Made by a program: the position numbers and the translations under genes. The notes beneath the pieces were generated by a model. The model made no database searches and was not told the origin of the DNA. It saw nothing but the letters and a program-made list of their open reading frames with translations. From Aureimonas phyllosphaerae (lineage in GTDB: Bacteria; Pseudomonadota; Alphaproteobacteria; Rhizobiales; Rhizobiaceae), in NCBI RefSeq assembly GCF_900113065.1, contig NZ_FOOA01000001.1:496001-560000 (forward strand): 64,000 nt of DNA, given 5' to 3'. This document shows positions 18,319-26,559 of the stretch, piece after piece; position 1 is the stretch's first letter; each line of letters opens with the position of its first letter.

Positions 18319-19722
18319 ACCGGCGCGCGGGCGCATCGCGTCCGACGGTTCCATGACGATTCGCCGGCCGCGGCCGGGCGTCGCGCGGCACATGCCGTCC
18401 GCCACGACCACCTCGCCTCGCGACAGGACGGTCTCCGGCCATCCCGTCACGCTGGTGCCGGCGAACGGATTGTAGCCGGTGTTGTCGTGGAGGTCGTCGG
18501 CTCCGAACGTGACGCGGCGTTCCGGATCCCAGATCGCGATGTCGGCATCGGCGCCGACCGCGATCCGCCCCTTGGCGGGAAGGCCGAAGATCGCCGCCGG
18601 CGCGGTCGCCGTCAGTTCCACGAACTTCTCCGGGCCGAGCCGCCCGCGACTGACCATCGCGTCGAACATCAGCGGCAGGCGCACCTCGAGGCCTGGAAGC
18701 CCGTTGGCGATGCGATTGAAGGGGGCATCCGCGCCGTTGGCGAACTTGCCGGTCTCGTCCAGCCGATAGGGCGCATGGTCGGAGGAGACGACCCGAAGGG
18801 TGCCGTCACTCAAGCCCTCCCAGAGCGCGTCCTGATCGTCGGTGCGGCGCTGCGGCGGGCTGCACATCAGGCCGGCGACGTCGCGTCCCGGCGCCTCGAG
18901 CTGGTCGACGGTCATGAAGAGGTAATGTGGGCAGGTCTCGGCGACGACCGGAACGCCGCGCGCCTGCGCCGCGCGCACGATCTCGACACCCTCGCGTGTC
19001 GAGACGTGGAACAGCATGATCGGCTGGCCGGTGAACTCGGCGAAGACGCACATGCGCGACAGCGCCTCGATTTCCGCCGCGCGCGGATGCGACAGCGGGT
19101 GGAAGCGAGGCTCGGTCCGCCCGCTCGCGATCAGGCGGCGCGACATCCAGCGGATCAGCCCATCGTTTTCGGCGTGGAAACAGACCAGCGCCCCGCCGCC
19201 GCGGGCCGTCCACAGGACGTCGAGAATATCCTCGTCGCCAAGACGCACCTTGTCGTAGGTGGTGAAGATCTTGATCGACCGATGCCCCTCACTAATAAGC
19301 TCCGGCAGGTCACGGGCGAGGTTGTCGCCCGAAACATCCGAGACGATCATGTGGAAGGCATGGTCGATCATCGCCCCGCGCGCCGCCAGCGCCCCGTAGT
19401 CGTCGACGACCTGGCGCAGCCGCTTGCCGGGATGCTGGGCGGCGAAGGACACGATCGAGGTGGTGCCGCCGTGGAGCGCCGAGCGTGTCGCCGTTTCGAA
19501 CGTGTCGGCGTTCATCAATCCGGCGCCGGAAATCTGCTCGACATGGCAATGGGTATCGACGCCGCCCGGCATCACGAGGCGACCACGCGCGTCGATGCGA
19601 TGAGTCGTTTGGCCAAGACCCTGCCCGACCGCGACGATGCGACCGCCCGCGATGCCGACGTCCGCCTCGCGCGAGCCCTCCGCCGTCACCACGCGCCCGC
19701 CTTCGATCAGAACGTCCAGCAC
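18286..19722 (-). CDS. D-hydantoinase/dihydropyrimidinase family amidohydrolase
   Basis: This protein of about 478 residues is a metal-dependent cyclic amidase that opens hydantoin or dihydropyrimidine rings. With the GTG start at 19722 (AGGAGGG 5 bases upstream) the ligands fall at H58, H60 (DTHCHV), K151 (carbamylated, SIKIF), H183 (CFHAEN), H239 (LFHVST) and D315 (SSDHAPY), almost exactly the D-hydantoinase numbering. This supports that start over the upstream ATG, which would run into the operator. It is divergent from a GntR regulator. Natural substrates could be dihydropyrimidines, hydantoins or other cyclic ureides. Confidence 0.8.
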   Translation of the reverse strand: MLDVLIEGGRVVTAEGSREADVGIAGGRIVAVGQGLGQTTHRIDARGRLVMPGGVDTHCHVEQISGAGLMNADTFETATRSALHGGTTSIVSFAAQHPGKRLRQVVDDYGALAARGAMIDHAFHMIVSDVSGDNLARDLPELISEGHRSIKIFTTYDKVRLGDEDILDVLWTARGGGALVCFHAENDGLIRWMSRRLIASGRTEPRFHPLSHPRAAEIEALSRMCVFAEFTGQPIMLFHVSTREGVEIVRAAQARGVPVVAETCPHYLFMTVDQLEAPGRDVAGLMCSPPQRRTDDQDALWEGLSDGTLRVVSSDHAPYRLDETGKFANGADAPFNRIANGLPGLEVRLPLMFDAMVSRGRLGPEKFVELTATAPAAIFGLPAKGRIAVGADADIAIWDPERRVTFGADDLHDNTGYNPFAGTSVTGWPETVLSRGEVVVADGMCRATPGRGRRIVMEPSDAMRPRAGSEADRLDHAR

Positions 19723-19767
19723 TTCGCCCTCCTGTCGCAGTCCACCGCCTTGCCAAGGGATACCCAA

Positions 19768-19775
19768 TGTATACA
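19768..19775. promoter_or_regulatory. Candidate GntR operator 1
   Basis: The palindrome TGTATACA lies in the 140-base gap between the hydantoinase gene and the gntR gene. FadR-type GntR proteins typically bind TnGTATACnA-like palindromes. The core TGTATAC recurs in front of the transporter operon at 20570. Confidence 0.5.
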
Positions 19776-19862
19776 CTCGGCCGCAACAGGAAATCGGACG
19801 ATGACGGCGAACGGGAGTTCATGGCATATGCGGGCGCAACGGCGCGAGGCGAAGGAACGGTC

Positions 19863-20519
19863 ATGAGCCTCAAACCCACGGCGGCGCAGACGCTCGGCCA
19901 GTCGGTGCACGACCGCCTGAAGGCGATGATCTTGGCTGGCGAGTTGCCGGCCGGCACGCCGCTTCAGGAAAAGCTCTTCGCCGAGCGTCTCGGCGTCTCG
20001 CGGACGCCGGTGCGCGAGGCGGTCGCCAAGCTGACGAGCGAGGGACTGGTGACACGCAACGGCGGCGGGGTGCCGACCGTCAGCCGGATTTCGGTCACCG
20101 AGATCATGGAGATCCTCCATGTCCGTCGGCTGCTCGAAGGCGAAACGGCGCGTCAGGCAGCCAGCGTCAACGCCTCGCCGGAGCCGTTTCTGGCCCTGCG
20201 CAGGCGGCTGACGCAGTATCTGGAGGGAGAACGCCCGAGCGTTGCCGAATACGCCCAGTTCGACGAGGACTTCCATACGCTCGTCGCGCGCACGGCGGGT
20301 TCGACGCTCCTGACGGATCTCGTGAAGGGGCTGAAGCTGAAGACGCGCATCTTCGACAACGGCTCGATCCCCGAACGATTCGTGCCGGGCTGCCACGAGC
20401 ATATCGAGATCGTCGACGCGATCCTCGCCCGCGATCCGCCACGCGCCGAGGCCGCCATGCTGCGCCACATCGACAACGCGCGCAACGCCATCCTCGGACA
20501 CCTGTCACGCCTGTTCTGA
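19863..20519 (+). CDS. GntR family transcriptional regulator with FCD ligand domain
   Basis: This 218-residue protein has an N-terminal winged helix (HDRLKAMILAGELPAGTPLQEKLFAERLGVSRTPVREAVAKL) and an all-helical FCD domain with metal-type residues D and H (FDEDFHTLVARTAG, HEHIEIVDAILARD, MLRHIDNAR). The ATG at 19863 has GAAGGA upstream. It lies between the divergent hydantoinase gene and the downstream VOC/ABC operon, and both flanking promoters carry a TGTATAC core, so it most likely controls both. The ligand is probably a carboxylate or an intermediate of the pathway. Confidence 0.8.
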   Translation: MSLKPTAAQTLGQSVHDRLKAMILAGELPAGTPLQEKLFAERLGVSRTPVREAVAKLTSEGLVTRNGGGVPTVSRISVTEIMEILHVRRLLEGETARQAASVNASPEPFLALRRRLTQYLEGERPSVAEYAQFDEDFHTLVARTAGSTLLTDLVKGLKLKTRIFDNGSIPERFVPGCHEHIEIVDAILARDPPRAEAAMLRHIDNARNAILGHLSRLF

Positions 20520-20569
20520 AACTCAAGATTATGCTGTGAAGCAGTACGGAATCCTCTTGCCATTTTTTG

Positions 20570-20576
20570 TGTATAC
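20570..20576. promoter_or_regulatory. Candidate GntR operator 2
   Basis: TGTATAC within TTGTGTATACCG lies 36 bases upstream of the VOC gene that opens the long transporter/catabolic operon. It shares its core with the site at 19768. This stretch is locally A+T-rich, consistent with a promoter. Confidence 0.45.
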
Positions 20577-20611
20577 CGATTGGATGGCGCTAGCATACGA
20601 GAGGGGATGAC

Positions 20612-21004
20612 ATGACCGCAGAGACCGCCGCGCGCCCGGACGGGCCGATCCTCGGCATCACGTTCCTCTATTATCGCGACCTCGATCGCGCCGTGCGCTT
20701 CTACGAGACCGTGCTCGGCTTCACGCTCGCGATCGATCAGGGCTGGTCGAAGATCTACCGCATCACCGGCGCCTCGCATGTGGGCCTCGTCGACGAGACG
20801 CGCGGCATGCATCGCGCGAGCGATCCCAAGCCCGTCCAGCTCTGCATCCGCGTGCCCGACGTCGACGCCTGGCACCGCTTCGTGACGGCGCACGGCGTCG
20901 CCAATCTCACCGAGCCGCGCGACAGCGTGGCACTGAAGATCCGCGCCTTCGTCTTCGACGATCCCGAGGGCTACCAGATCGAGGTCCAGTCCGCGCTGGA
21001 CTGA
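20612..21004 (+). CDS. VOC (glyoxalase/bleomycin-resistance) family protein
   Basis: This 130-residue protein is a single vicinal-oxygen-chelate domain with paired beta-alpha-beta-beta-beta units (YYRDLDRAVRFYETVLGFTL; VFDDPEGYQIEVQ). The usual first metal histidine near the start is absent, while H and E candidates remain in ASHVGLVDE and IEVQ, so metal binding is uncertain. It is the first gene of a probable eleven-gene operon (to 31800). Roles seen in this superfamily include isomerases, lyases and dioxygenases. Confidence 0.65.
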   Translation: MTAETAARPDGPILGITFLYYRDLDRAVRFYETVLGFTLAIDQGWSKIYRITGASHVGLVDETRGMHRASDPKPVQLCIRVPDVDAWHRFVTAHGVANLTEPRDSVALKIRAFVFDDPEGYQIEVQSALD

Positions 21005-21061
21005 CCTCCGCAACCGACGTCACGGCGAAGGCCGGCAACCGCATTCCTGGAGGAGGACAAG

Positions 21062-22639
21062 ATGACACTGCACCGTTCGATCCGATGCCTGCTGGCGACG
21101 GCGGCCCTCGCCGCCACCCTGCCGCTCGGCCCCCTCGCCTTCGCCACCGCGGCCGAGGCCGAGGCCAAGGAGGTGACGATCGGCCTGACGTCGGATCCGA
21201 CGATCCTCGACCCGCAGGCGGGCGAGGAACTGTCGAGCAACATCATGTTCTATCACCTCTACGACCCGCTCGTCCGGCGCGACAAGGACCTCAAGTTCGG
21301 GCCGGGCCTGGCCGAAAGCTGGTCGCAGAAGGATGACAGGACCTGGGTCTTCACCCTGCGCGACGGGGTGAAATTCCATAACGGCGAGACGCTGAAGGCG
21401 TCCGACGTCGTGTTCACGATCGACCGCCTCAAGGCGTCGGTCATGTCGAACCTTTCGGCCAATATCGCGAGCGCCAGGGCGGTCGACGACCGCACGGTCG
21501 AGATCGCGACGCCCGGCCCCTACGCCGCCCTGCCGAACGACCTCGCCGCGATCCTGATCCTCAACGAAGCCTACACGAAGAAGGTCGGCGACGCCGAACT
21601 CGGCCTGAAGCCGATGGGCACCGGCCCCTATCGCCTGAAGGAGTGGGCCAAGGAGGACCGGCTGACGCTGGAGGCCTTCCCCGACTACTATGGCGGCAAG
21701 GCGAAGATCGACACCGTGGTGTTCCGCCCGATCACCAATCCGGCGACGCGCACGGCCGCGCTTCTGACGGGCGAACTCGACGTGGTGCAGGATCTCGCCG
21801 TGCGCGACATCGACCGCGTCAAGGCGGAAAGCGGCGTCACCGTCGAGACGCGCCCGAGCCTTCTCAACATCCTCCTCGCCCTCGACGTGCGCGAGACCTC
21901 GCCCACCATCTCGGGCAAGAACCCGATGACCGATCGGCGGGTGCGCGAGGCGATGGCCCGCGCGATCGACGTCGCCGCGATCGACCGCGTCATCATGAAC
22001 GGGCTGGCGACCCCGTCCGCACAGTTCGTGCCGGAATCCCACCTTGGCTATGTCGAGGGCGCCGACTTCCGGCAGATGTATCCGTTCGACCTCGAGCGGG
22101 CGAAGGCGCTAATGGCGGAGGCGGGCGTGCCCGACGGCTTCGCGGTGACGCTCGACGCCACCAACAACCGCTACGTCAACGACGCGCAGGTCGCCCAGGC
22201 TTTGACCTCGATGCTCGGCAAGATCGGCATCCAGCTGAAGCTCAACCTGATGCCCAAATCGAACTTCTGGGGCTACATCCGCGTGCCCTCGCCGAAATCC
22301 AGCATGATCATGTCGGGCTGGGACGTGCCGTCGGGCGATGCGGGCTCGATGTACAACTCGCTCTACTACAGCCGCGACAAGAAGCCGGGCTACGGCGAGG
22401 TGAACCGGACGAGCTACTCGAACCCCGAGGTGGACGCACTTCTCGACAAGGCGGACTCGACGGCCAACGTCGAGGAGCGCGACGCGCACCTGCAGGAGGC
22501 GACCAAGCTGCTGCTGGCCGACATCCCGATGATCCCGATCCACTACGAGCAGGACATCTACGCCTCGCGCGACAAGGTCACCTTCGAGCCGCGCGTCGAC
22601 AAGTTCATCTGGGCCTACGAGATGGACGTCGCCGAGTAA
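21062..22639 (+). CDS. ABC transporter substrate-binding protein, family 5 (oligopeptide/dipeptide type)
   Basis: This 525-residue periplasmic binding protein has a signal peptide (basic start, LLATAALAATLPLGPLAFA) with cleavage likely before EAKEV. The mature part shows SBP_bac_5 features: LTSDPTILDPQAGEELSSNI, LAESWSQKDDRTWVFTLRDGVKFHNGE, GTGPYRLKEW and REAMARAID. GGAGGAGG lies close before the ATG. It heads a Dpp-type importer together with the next four genes. Family members bind peptides but also many amides, glycosides and opines. Confidence 0.85.
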   Translation: MTLHRSIRCLLATAALAATLPLGPLAFATAAEAEAKEVTIGLTSDPTILDPQAGEELSSNIMFYHLYDPLVRRDKDLKFGPGLAESWSQKDDRTWVFTLRDGVKFHNGETLKASDVVFTIDRLKASVMSNLSANIASARAVDDRTVEIATPGPYAALPNDLAAILILNEAYTKKVGDAELGLKPMGTGPYRLKEWAKEDRLTLEAFPDYYGGKAKIDTVVFRPITNPATRTAALLTGELDVVQDLAVRDIDRVKAESGVTVETRPSLLNILLALDVRETSPTISGKNPMTDRRVREAMARAIDVAAIDRVIMNGLATPSAQFVPESHLGYVEGADFRQMYPFDLERAKALMAEAGVPDGFAVTLDATNNRYVNDAQVAQALTSMLGKIGIQLKLNLMPKSNFWGYIRVPSPKSSMIMSGWDVPSGDAGSMYNSLYYSRDKKPGYGEVNRTSYSNPEVDALLDKADSTANVEERDAHLQEATKLLLADIPMIPIHYEQDIYASRDKVTFEPRVDKFIWAYEMDVAE

Positions 22640-22648
22640 GGATTTCCG

Positions 22649-22676
22649 GCAGGCGGGGGCGCGGTCGCGCTCCTGC
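22649..22676 (+). other. Intercistronic hairpin after the binding-protein gene
   Basis: GCAGG at the left pairs with CCTGC at the right, around an inner GCGC/GCGC stem. It ends in a short TTT but is not a convincing terminator. It occupies the 63-base gap between binding protein and first permease. Confidence 0.4.
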
Positions 22677-22702
22677 TTTCGCGGGCGAAGGGCATTTCGC
22701 GC

Positions 22703-23668
22703 ATGTTCGCATTCACGGTCAGACGGCTGGTCCAGACGCTCGTCGTACTCTGGGCGGTGTCGGTCATCGTCTTCCTGATGACGACCTTCACCGGCGACCC
22801 CGTCTTCATGGTCGTCCCGATCGACGCGACGCAGGCCGAGATCGAGCAGGCGCGCCGCATCCTCGGCCTCGACCAGACGCTGCTCGTCCAGTACGGCATC
22901 TTCCTGAAGGGGTTGCTGCAGGGCGACCTCGGCCTCTCCTATGTGTTCCGCCAGCCGGCCTTCTCGCTGATCCTGGAGCGCCTGCCGGCGACGATGGAGA
23001 TCGTGCTCGTCGCCATGGGGATCGCGACCGTCGTCGCGATCCCGCTCGGCGTCTATGCCGGGGCCAATCCCGGCAAGCCGCTGTCGCGGCTCATCATGTC
23101 GGGGTCGCTGCTGGGCGTCTCGCTGCCCGGCTTCTGGGTCGGCATGATGCTGATCTGGGTGCTGGCGGTGGAGTACCGGATCTTCCCCTCGTCGGGCCGC
23201 GGGGCGGTCGGCACGATCTTCGGCATCGAGACCTCGCTCGCCACGTGGTCGGGATGGCAGCACATCGTACTGCCGGCCGTGACGCTGTCGGTCGGCACGC
23301 TCGCCATCCTCCTGCGCATCACGCGCGCCGGCATGATGGAGGTAACGCGGCAGGACTACATGAAGTTCGCCCGCGCCAAGGGCGCCTCGCGGGCCCAGGT
23401 TCTCTACGGCCACGGCCTGCGCAACGCGCTGATCCCGGTGGTGACGATCTTCGGCCTGCAGCTCGGCGACCTCATCGCGTTCGCCACGATCACCGAGACC
23501 ATCTTCGCCTGGCCCGGCATGGGCAAGCTCCTCATCGACAGCATCTACCGCGCCGACCGCCCCGTGATCGTCGTCTACCTGATGCTCGTCGCGCTGATCT
23601 TCGTGGTGATCAACTTCGTGATCGACGTTCTCTACACCTTCATCGACCCCCGGATCACGGTGCGCTGA
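22703..23668 (+). CDS. ABC transporter permease, DppB-like
   Basis: This 321-residue permease starts MFAFTVRRLVQTLVVL, typical of DppB/OppB proteins, with about six transmembrane segments. The cytoplasmic loop RQDYMKFARAKGASRAQVLYGHGLRNALIPVVT is the family's EAA-like motif. The C-terminus ends in DVLYTFIDPRI, another DppB hallmark. It is followed one base later by the second permease. Confidence 0.85.
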   Translation: MFAFTVRRLVQTLVVLWAVSVIVFLMTTFTGDPVFMVVPIDATQAEIEQARRILGLDQTLLVQYGIFLKGLLQGDLGLSYVFRQPAFSLILERLPATMEIVLVAMGIATVVAIPLGVYAGANPGKPLSRLIMSGSLLGVSLPGFWVGMMLIWVLAVEYRIFPSSGRGAVGTIFGIETSLATWSGWQHIVLPAVTLSVGTLAILLRITRAGMMEVTRQDYMKFARAKGASRAQVLYGHGLRNALIPVVTIFGLQLGDLIAFATITETIFAWPGMGKLLIDSIYRADRPVIVVYLMLVALIFVVINFVIDVLYTFIDPRITVR

Positions 23669-23669
23669 G

Positions 23670-24545
23670 ATGGCGACGGGTCTCCTCTCCTCGCAGATCG
23701 CCTACAACTGGCGGCGCAACACCTCCGCTATCCTTGGGTCGGCGATCATCCTCGCCTGCGCCATCGTCGTCGTGTTCGGCCCCGCGCTGGTCGCCCAGAA
23801 CCCCTACGACGTCATGCAGCTCGACCTGATGGACAGCTACCTGCCGCCCGCCTGGATGGACGGCGGCAACCCGAAATACTGGCTCGGCACCGACGGGCAG
23901 GGCCGCGACGTCCTCGCCGCCGTCGTCTACGGCACGCGTATCTCGGCGCTGATCGGGCTCGCCGCAACGCTGATGTCCTGCGTGATCGGCACCTTCCTCG
24001 GGCTGATGGCGGGCTACTTCGGCGGCTGGATCGATGCCGTCATCATGCGCGTCGCCGACATCCAGCTATCCTTCCCCTCGATGCTGATCGCGCTGTTCCT
24101 AATGTCGGCCTTCGGCAACGGCATCGACAAGATCCTGATCTCGCTGACCGCCGTCGGCTGGGTGGTCTATGCCCGCACAGTGCGCGGCTCGACGCTCGGT
24201 GAGCGCAATCGCGAATACGTGCAGGCGGCGCGCGTCGCCGGCCTTCGCACCGGGCCGATCATCCGCCGCCACATCCTGCCAAACGTTCTGACGCCGCTGA
24301 TCGTGGTGGCCACCGTGCAGGTCGGCACCTTCATCCTGATCGAGGCGTCCTTGAGCTTCCTCGGCGTCGGCGTGCCCGTCACCCAGCCCTCGCTCGGCCT
24401 CCTCATCAAGAACGGCTTCGACGTCCTGTTCTCCGGCCTCTGGTGGACGTCGCTGTTCCCCGGCCTGATGATCATGGCGATGGTGTTCGGCATCAACCTC
24501 GTCGGCGACTTCCTGCGCGACGAACTCAATCCCCGGCTGAAATAG
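23670..24545 (+). CDS. ABC transporter permease, DppC-like
   Basis: This 291-residue permease has the DppC features: a first transmembrane helix, a periplasmic loop with WLGTDGQGRDVLAAVVYGTRISALIG, then five more helices. The EAA-type loop reads REYVQAARVAGLRTGPIIRRHILPN. It ends GDFLRDELNPRLK, as DppC proteins do. Only one base separates it from the DppB-like gene. Confidence 0.85.
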   Translation: MATGLLSSQIAYNWRRNTSAILGSAIILACAIVVVFGPALVAQNPYDVMQLDLMDSYLPPAWMDGGNPKYWLGTDGQGRDVLAAVVYGTRISALIGLAATLMSCVIGTFLGLMAGYFGGWIDAVIMRVADIQLSFPSMLIALFLMSAFGNGIDKILISLTAVGWVVYARTVRGSTLGERNREYVQAARVAGLRTGPIIRRHILPNVLTPLIVVATVQVGTFILIEASLSFLGVGVPVTQPSLGLLIKNGFDVLFSGLWWTSLFPGLMIMAMVFGINLVGDFLRDELNPRLK

Positions 24546-24553
24546 GGCTGGTC

Positions 24554-25546
24554 ATGCACTCCCCACCCCAGCCTCTCCTGTCGGTGCGCGACCTGCGTAC
24601 TTGGTTCCACACGTTCGCCGGCACCGTGAAGGCGGTGAACGGGGTCAGCTTCGACCTCGCCGCCGGCGAGATCATGGGTCTCGTCGGAGAGTCGGGCGGC
24701 GGCAAGTCCGTCGTCGGCTTTTCGCTGCTCGGCCTGATCGATCCGCCGGGACGGATCGAGGGCGGCGAGATCCTGTTTGGCGGCGAAGACCTCGCCAAGG
24801 CGTCGGAGAAGCGCCTGCGGCAGATCCGCGGGCGCGAGATCGCGATGATCTTCCAGGATCCGATGACCTCGCTCAACCCGGTCCAGACGATCGGCCGGCA
24901 GATGGACGAGATGCTGCGCCTTCATACCGATCTCGACAAGGCGGCGCGCCGCGCCCGCTGCATCGAGATGCTGGAGGCCAACGGCATCTCGCGCGCCGCC
25001 GAGCGGCTGGACAGCTACCCCCACCAGTTCTCCGGCGGCATGCGCCAGCGCGTCGTCATCGCCATCGCACTCCTCGCCAAGCCGCGCCTCATCATCGCCG
25101 ACGAGCCGACGACCGCGCTCGACGTGACGATCCAGGCGCAGATCCTGCGGCTCATGCGCCGCGAGATCCGCGATCAGGGCGCCTCGCTGATCCTCGTGAC
25201 CCACGATCTCGCGGTGGTCGCCGAAATGGTCGACAAGGTGACGGTGCTCTATTGCGGCCGGGTGGTCGAGACCGGTCCGGTCCGCCAGATCCTCGAAGCA
25301 CCCGCGCATCCCTATACGCGCGGGCTGATCGACTCGATCCCCGATCCCGACCATCGACAGCCGCGATTGCGCCAGATCCCCGGCACCGTGCCCGACGTGC
25401 GCCACCTGCCGAAAGGCTGCGCCTTCCGCGCCCGCTGCCCGCGCGCGCAGGCGCTGTGCGCGAGCGTCGAGCCTGAGCTGACACCGCAGCCCGGCGGGGG
25501 CCTTGCGGCCTGTCATTTTCCCCTGTCGGCCGGAGGCACGGCATGA
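24554..25546 (+). CDS. ABC transporter ATP-binding protein, DppD-like
   Basis: This 330-residue ATPase has Walker A GESGGGKS, the [13 protein letters not shown]-loop, signature [15 protein letters not shown], Walker [13 protein letters not shown] and the C-terminal oligopeptide-transport domain with a cysteine motif ([14 protein letters not shown]), which in the DppD/OppD family can bind an Fe-S cluster. The third Gly of Walker A replaces a more usual Ser or Cys, with no loss of the GKS core. It overlaps the next ATPase by 4 bases. Confidence 0.85.
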   Translation: MHSPPQPLLSVRDLRTWFHTFAGTVKAVNGVSFDLAAGEIMGLVGESGGGKSVVGFSLLGLIDPPGRIEGGEILFGGEDLAKASEKRLRQIRGREIAMIFQDPMTSLNPVQTIGRQMDEMLRLHTDLDKAARRARCIEMLEANGISRAAERLDSYPHQFSGGMRQRVVIAIALLAKPRLIIADEPTTALDVTIQAQILRLMRREIRDQGASLILVTHDLAVVAEMVDKVTVLYCGRVVETGPVRQILEAPAHPYTRGLIDSIPDPDHRQPRLRQIPGTVPDVRHLPKGCAFRARCPRAQALCASVEPELTPQPGGGLAACHFPLSAGGTA

Positions 25547-26559
25547 CGACGATGCTCGACGTCTCCAGCCTGCGCCAGGAGTTCAGCCTCAATCCCGGCC
25601 TCCTCGAGCGCATCAGCCTGAAGGGCGGGCGGGTCCGGCTGGAGGACCGGGTCGTGAAGGCCGTCAACGGCGTCAGCTTCCAGATCGCCAAGGGCGAGGT
25701 GCTGGCGCTCGTCGGGGAGTCCGGCTGCGGAAAATCGACGCTCGCCAAGGCGGTGGCGCGCATCTACGAGCCGACGGCGGGCGCGATCCGGCTCGACGGC
25801 CAGGACATCGCCGCCCTGCCCCAGTCGGCGCTGCTGCCGCACCGCTCCAAGATGCAGATGATCTTCCAGGATCCCTTCGCCTCGCTCAATCCGCGGCAGA
25901 AGGTGCGCGACATCGTGGCCGAACCGCTGCGCGCCCAAGACTCACTGCCGCCGCGCGAGGTCACCGAGCGCGTCGCGACGCTCCTGTCCAAGGTCGGGCT
26001 CAACGCCGAGCACGCCGGGCGCTACCCGCATCAGTTCTCCGGCGGTCAGCGCCAGCGGATCGGCATCGCGCGGGCGCTCTCGGTCAATCCCGGCCTTATC
26101 ATTGCCGACGAGCCGGTGTCGGCCCTCGACGTCTCGGTTCAGGCGCAGATCCTCAACCTGATGATGGATCTGCGCGACGAGTTCGCGCTCGCCTACCTCT
26201 TCATCAGCCACGATCTCTCCGTGGTGCACCACATCGCCGCCCGGATCGGCGTCATGTATCTTGGCTTCCTCGTCGAGTTGGCCCCGCGCGATACGCTGTT
26301 CCACAGCCCCCGTCACCCCTACACGCGCGCCCTCCTCTCGGCGGCGCCGAGCATCGATCCGACGCGCGCGAAGGCGGAAATCCCGCTGACGGGCGAAGTG
26401 CCGAGCGCCCTGTCCCTTCCCGAGGGCTGCTGCTTCCGCACCCGGTGCCCGCTCGCCTTCGACCGCTGCAGAACCGAGCGCCCCGCCATGCGCGAGGTCG
26501 GCGGCGGCCAGTCCGTCGCCTGCCACCTGACCGACGAGCCACAGAGGGACCACGCATGA
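25543..26559 (+). CDS. ABC transporter ATP-binding protein, DppF-like
   Basis: This 338-residue ATPase has Walker A GESGCGKST, Q-loop MIFQDPFASLNP, signature FSGGQRQRIGIARAL, Walker B LIIADEPVSALD and a C-terminal CCFRTRCPLAFDRC motif. An N-terminal stretch (LKGGRVRLEDRVVKAVNG) replaces the usual coupling segment. It is flanked on both sides by 4-base ATGA overlaps, which indicates translational coupling with DppD and with the next protein. Confidence 0.85.
   Translation: MTTMLDVSSLRQEFSLNPGLLERISLKGGRVRLEDRVVKAVNGVSFQIAKGEVLALVGESGCGKSTLAKAVARIYEPTAGAIRLDGQDIAALPQSALLPHRSKMQMIFQDPFASLNPRQKVRDIVAEPLRAQDSLPPREVTERVATLLSKVGLNAEHAGRYPHQFSGGQRQRIGIARALSVNPGLIIADEPVSALDVSVQAQILNLMMDLRDEFALAYLFISHDLSVVHHIAARIGVMYLGFLVELAPRDTLFHSPRHPYTRALLSAAPSIDPTRAKAEIPLTGEVPSALSLPEGCCFRTRCPLAFDRCRTERPAMREVGGGQSVACHLTDEPQRDHA

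Noticed and set aside
19723-19776. Starting the first hydantoinase at the ATG at 19776 (MYTLGIPW).
   Set aside because: It would cover the TGTATACA site; the GTG at 19722 has AGGAGGG and puts the metal ligands at the usual D-hydantoinase positions.
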